A stretch of 64,000 bases of DNA from Gordionus sp. m RMFG-2023 (lineage: Eukaryota > Nematomorpha > Gordioida > Chordodea > Parachordodidae): the NCBI RefSeq assembly GCF_954871325.1, contig NC_088777.1:26575366-26639365 (forward strand). The letters are read 5' to 3'. This document shows, in pieces, positions 61,690-64,000 of this stretch. A program made the position numbers and the translations under genes. The stretch's first letter is position 1. Every line of letters starts with the position of its first letter. The notes beneath the pieces were generated by a model. It did no database searches. It had not been told where the DNA came from and worked only from the letters and a program-made list of their open reading frames with translations.

Positions 61690-61800
61690 AGCCATAGATC
61701 AGACCCGACCCAATGGGCCTCATGAGCCGACCCAATGGGCCTCATGAGCCGACCCAATGGGCCGACCCGATGAGTCAGATTGCTGGTTCGGCTTGTTGGG
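61690..61800 (+). repeat. About 24-bp minisatellite
   Basis: GAGCCGACCCAATGGGCCTC followed by AT is repeated about three times, then TCGGCTTGTTGGG twice. Confidence 0.75.
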
Positions 61801-61814
61801 TCGGCTTGTTGGGT

Positions 61815-64000
61815 TAAAATTTGTCATAATAGTCATTTTTAAGTTTTTCGAATTTTATTGAAACAAATAGGTAAAAATATATATTGTAAACATGTTATAT
61901 AAAATTTTCAGTGAATATGTACCTTAGAAAAGTGACAATTGTCATAATCGTCATTTTTAAGTTTCTTCGATTTTTTTTGAAGCAAATAGGTAAAAATATA
62001 TGTTGTGAACATGTTAAATTAAATTTTCAGTGAATATGCACCTTAGAAAAGTGGCAATTGTCATAATCGTCATCTTTGTGTTTTTTCGAGCAAATAGGTA
62101 AAAATAAATATTGTAAACATGTTAAATAAATTTTCAGTGAATATGTAACCTTAGAAAAGTGACAATTGTCATAATCGTCATTTTAAAGTTTTTTTGAAGC
62201 AAATAGGTAAAAATATATTGTAAACATGTTAAATTAAATTTTCTATGAATATGTACCTTAGAAAAGTGACAATTGTCATAATCGTCATTTTTAAGTTTTT
62301 TTGAATTTTTTTCAAGCAAATAGGTAAAAATATTGTTGTGAACATGTTAAATTAAATTTTCAGTGAATATGCACCTTAGAAAAGTGACAATTGTCATAAT
62401 CGTCATCTTTAAGTTTTTTCGAATTTTTTTGAAGCAAATAGGTAAAAATAAATATTGTAAACATGTTAAATAAATTTTCAGTGAATATGTAACCTTAGAA
62501 AAGTGACAATTGTCATAATCGTCATTTTAAAGTTTTTTTGAAACAAATAGGTAAAAATATATTGTAAACATGTTAAATTAAATTTTCTATGAATATGTAC
62601 CTTAGAAAAGTGACAATTGTCATAATCGTCATTTTTAAGTGTTTTCGAATTTTTTTGAAGCAAATAGGTAATAATATATATTGTAAACATGTTAAATTAA
62701 ATTTTCAGTGAATATGCACCTTAGAAAAGTGACAATTGTCATAATCGTCATCTTTAAGTTTTTTCGAATTTTTTTGAAGCAAATAGGTAAAAATAAATAT
62801 TGTAATGTTAAATAAATTTTCAGTGAATATGTAACCTTAGAAAAGTGACAATTGTCATAATCGTCATTTTAAAGTTTTTTCGAATTTTTTTGAAGCAAAT
62901 AGGTAAAAATATATTGTAAACATGTTAAATTAAATTTTCTATGAATATGTACCTTAGAAAAGTGACAATTGTCATAATCGTCATTTTTTAGTTTTTTCGA
63001 ATTTTTTTGAAGCAAATAGGTAATAATATATATTGTAAACATGTTAAATTAAATTTTCAGTGAATATGTACTTTAGAAAAGTGACAATTGTCATAATCGT
63101 CATTTTTAAGTTTTTTCGAATTTTTTTGAAGCAAATAGGTAAAAATATATATTGTAAACATGTTAAATTAAATTTTCAATGAATATGTACCTTAGAAAAG
63201 TGACAATTGTCATAATCGTCATTTTTAATTCGAATTTTTTTGAAGCAAATAAGTAAAAATATATATTGTAAACATGTTAAATTAAATTTTCAGTGAATAT
63301 GTACCTTAGAAAAGTGATGTCATAATCGTCATCTTTAAGTTTTTTCGAATTTTTTTAAAGCAAATAGGTAAAAATAAATATTGTAAACATGTTAAATTAA
63401 ATTTTCAGTGAATATGTACCTTAGAAAAGTGACAATTGTCATAATCTTCATTTTTAAGTTTTTTCGAATTTTTTTGAAGCAAATAGGTAAAAATATATAT
63501 TGTTGTTAAATTAAATTTTCAGTGAATATGTACCTTAGAAAGGTGACAATTGTCACAATCGTCATTTTTAAGTTTTATCGAATTTTTTTGAACAAATAGG
63601 TAAAAATATATATTGTAAACATGATAAATTAAATTTTCAGTGAATATGTACTTTAGAAAAGTGACAATTGTTATAATCGTCATTTTTAAGTTTTTTCGAA
63701 TTTTTTTGAAGCAAATAGGTAAAAATATATATTGTAAACATGTTAAATTAAATTTTCAGTGAATATGTACCTTAGAAAAGTGACAACTGTCATAATTGTC
63801 ATTTTTAAGTTTTTTCGAATTTTTTTGAAGCAAATAGGTAAAAATATATATTGTAAACATGTTAAATTAAATTTTCAGTGAATATGTACCTTAGAAAAGT
63901 CACAATTGTCATTATCGTTATTTTTAAGTTTTTTCGAATTTTTTTGAAGCAAATAGGTAAAAATATATGTTGTGAACATGTTAAATTAAATTTTCAGTGA
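61815..64000 (+). repeat. Satellite C array with higher-order repeat
   Basis: Nearly twenty head-to-tail monomers of about 115-120 bp: GACAATTGTCATAATCGTCA, AGCAAATAGGTAAAAATA, AACATGTTAAATTAAATTTT. In 62030-63000 monomers cycle through three marked types (AATATGCACC; AATATGTAACC; TTTTCTATGAATATGTACC) with repeat spacing of 334-343 bp, a trimeric higher-order repeat present three times. Beyond 63000 monomers are of one type. The array continues past the window. Confidence 0.9.

Larger units (their letters stand above)
61595..64000 (+). mobile_element. Second T1-type satellite-bearing element (left end)
   Basis: It begins TAGTGTTGTTAAATTGC, the T1 terminus. A GC-rich block (GGGTCGGGTCGGCTTGGCCG, then GAGCCGAAAAAAACGACC, as in the T1 minisatellite) and satellite C follow. 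The right end lies outside the window, so size and target duplication are unknown. The organisation (hAT-like end, GC-rich minisatellite, satellite array) repeats that of T1 with a different satellite subfamily. Confidence 0.65.

Noticed and set aside
62134-62690. Two minus-strand frames of 61 and 70 codons with matching peptides
   Set aside because: Both are the satellite C higher-order repeat translated; the resemblance is due to tandem repetition.

Overview
The window is AT-rich, repeat-dense eukaryotic DNA in which I recognise no ordinary host gene. Almost everything identifiable is a mobile element, its relic, or a satellite. Ty3/gypsy elements, several hAT families, a Helitron, LINE reverse transcriptases and a PIF/Harbinger fragment, together with animal-type integrase and transposase sequences, suggest an invertebrate animal. 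The species cannot be named from this. Candidate introns inside relics are tiny (about 35-43 bp).

Region 1 (1-32117) is a giant inverted duplication. Bases 1-10170 return in reverse complement at 21944-32111, nearly identical (two substitutions and a 2-bp net length difference noticed), around an 11.8-kb spacer. Each arm carries, from its outer end: a 3.2-kb hAT-ended element filled with inverted satellite arrays (T1), a second satellite array (B), an hAT relic (K), a 1.26-kb foldback element, an island of TCGCGA-rich repeats, and an hAT (M) with 8-bp target duplication GTAATAAG. In the left arm hAT M is interrupted by a broken LTR retrotransposon (10143-12517). The right arm stops 28 bp inside that LTR. 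The left arm meets the window edge inside T1, so the palindrome may continue beyond it.

The spacer holds the rest of hAT M, a DNA transposon with 590-bp terminal inverted repeats and an almost whole transposase of a little-described family (N1, 13492-15943), a Ty3/gypsy integrase scrap, a LINE relic, and one truncated copy of hAT family Z. Another copy of Z follows the right arm, so that arm is flanked by direct repeats.

Region 2 (32118-48012) has rearranged hAT Z copies, including an inverted pair, Helitron-type hairpin ends, a tRNA-derived sequence, a LINE relic (minus strand), and a second copy of the long-TIR transposon (N2).

Region 3 (48470-61458) is a 13-kb nest bounded by hAT-like ends with a near-perfect 8-bp target duplication. 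It contains a Harbinger scrap, a relatively young Ty3/gypsy element with 402-403-bp LTRs (50016-56663), a broken Helitron RepHel gene, and a tandem array of 114-120-bp exon-like units. A related repeat at 43980-44150 resembles the unfilled site.

Region 4 (61595-64000) opens another T1-type end followed by satellite array C, which shows a three-monomer higher-order repeat. Satellites A, B and C share the palindromic core GACAATTGTC. In this window satellite arrays sit repeatedly inside or beside hAT-ended elements, which suggests that DNA transposons spread and inverted them.
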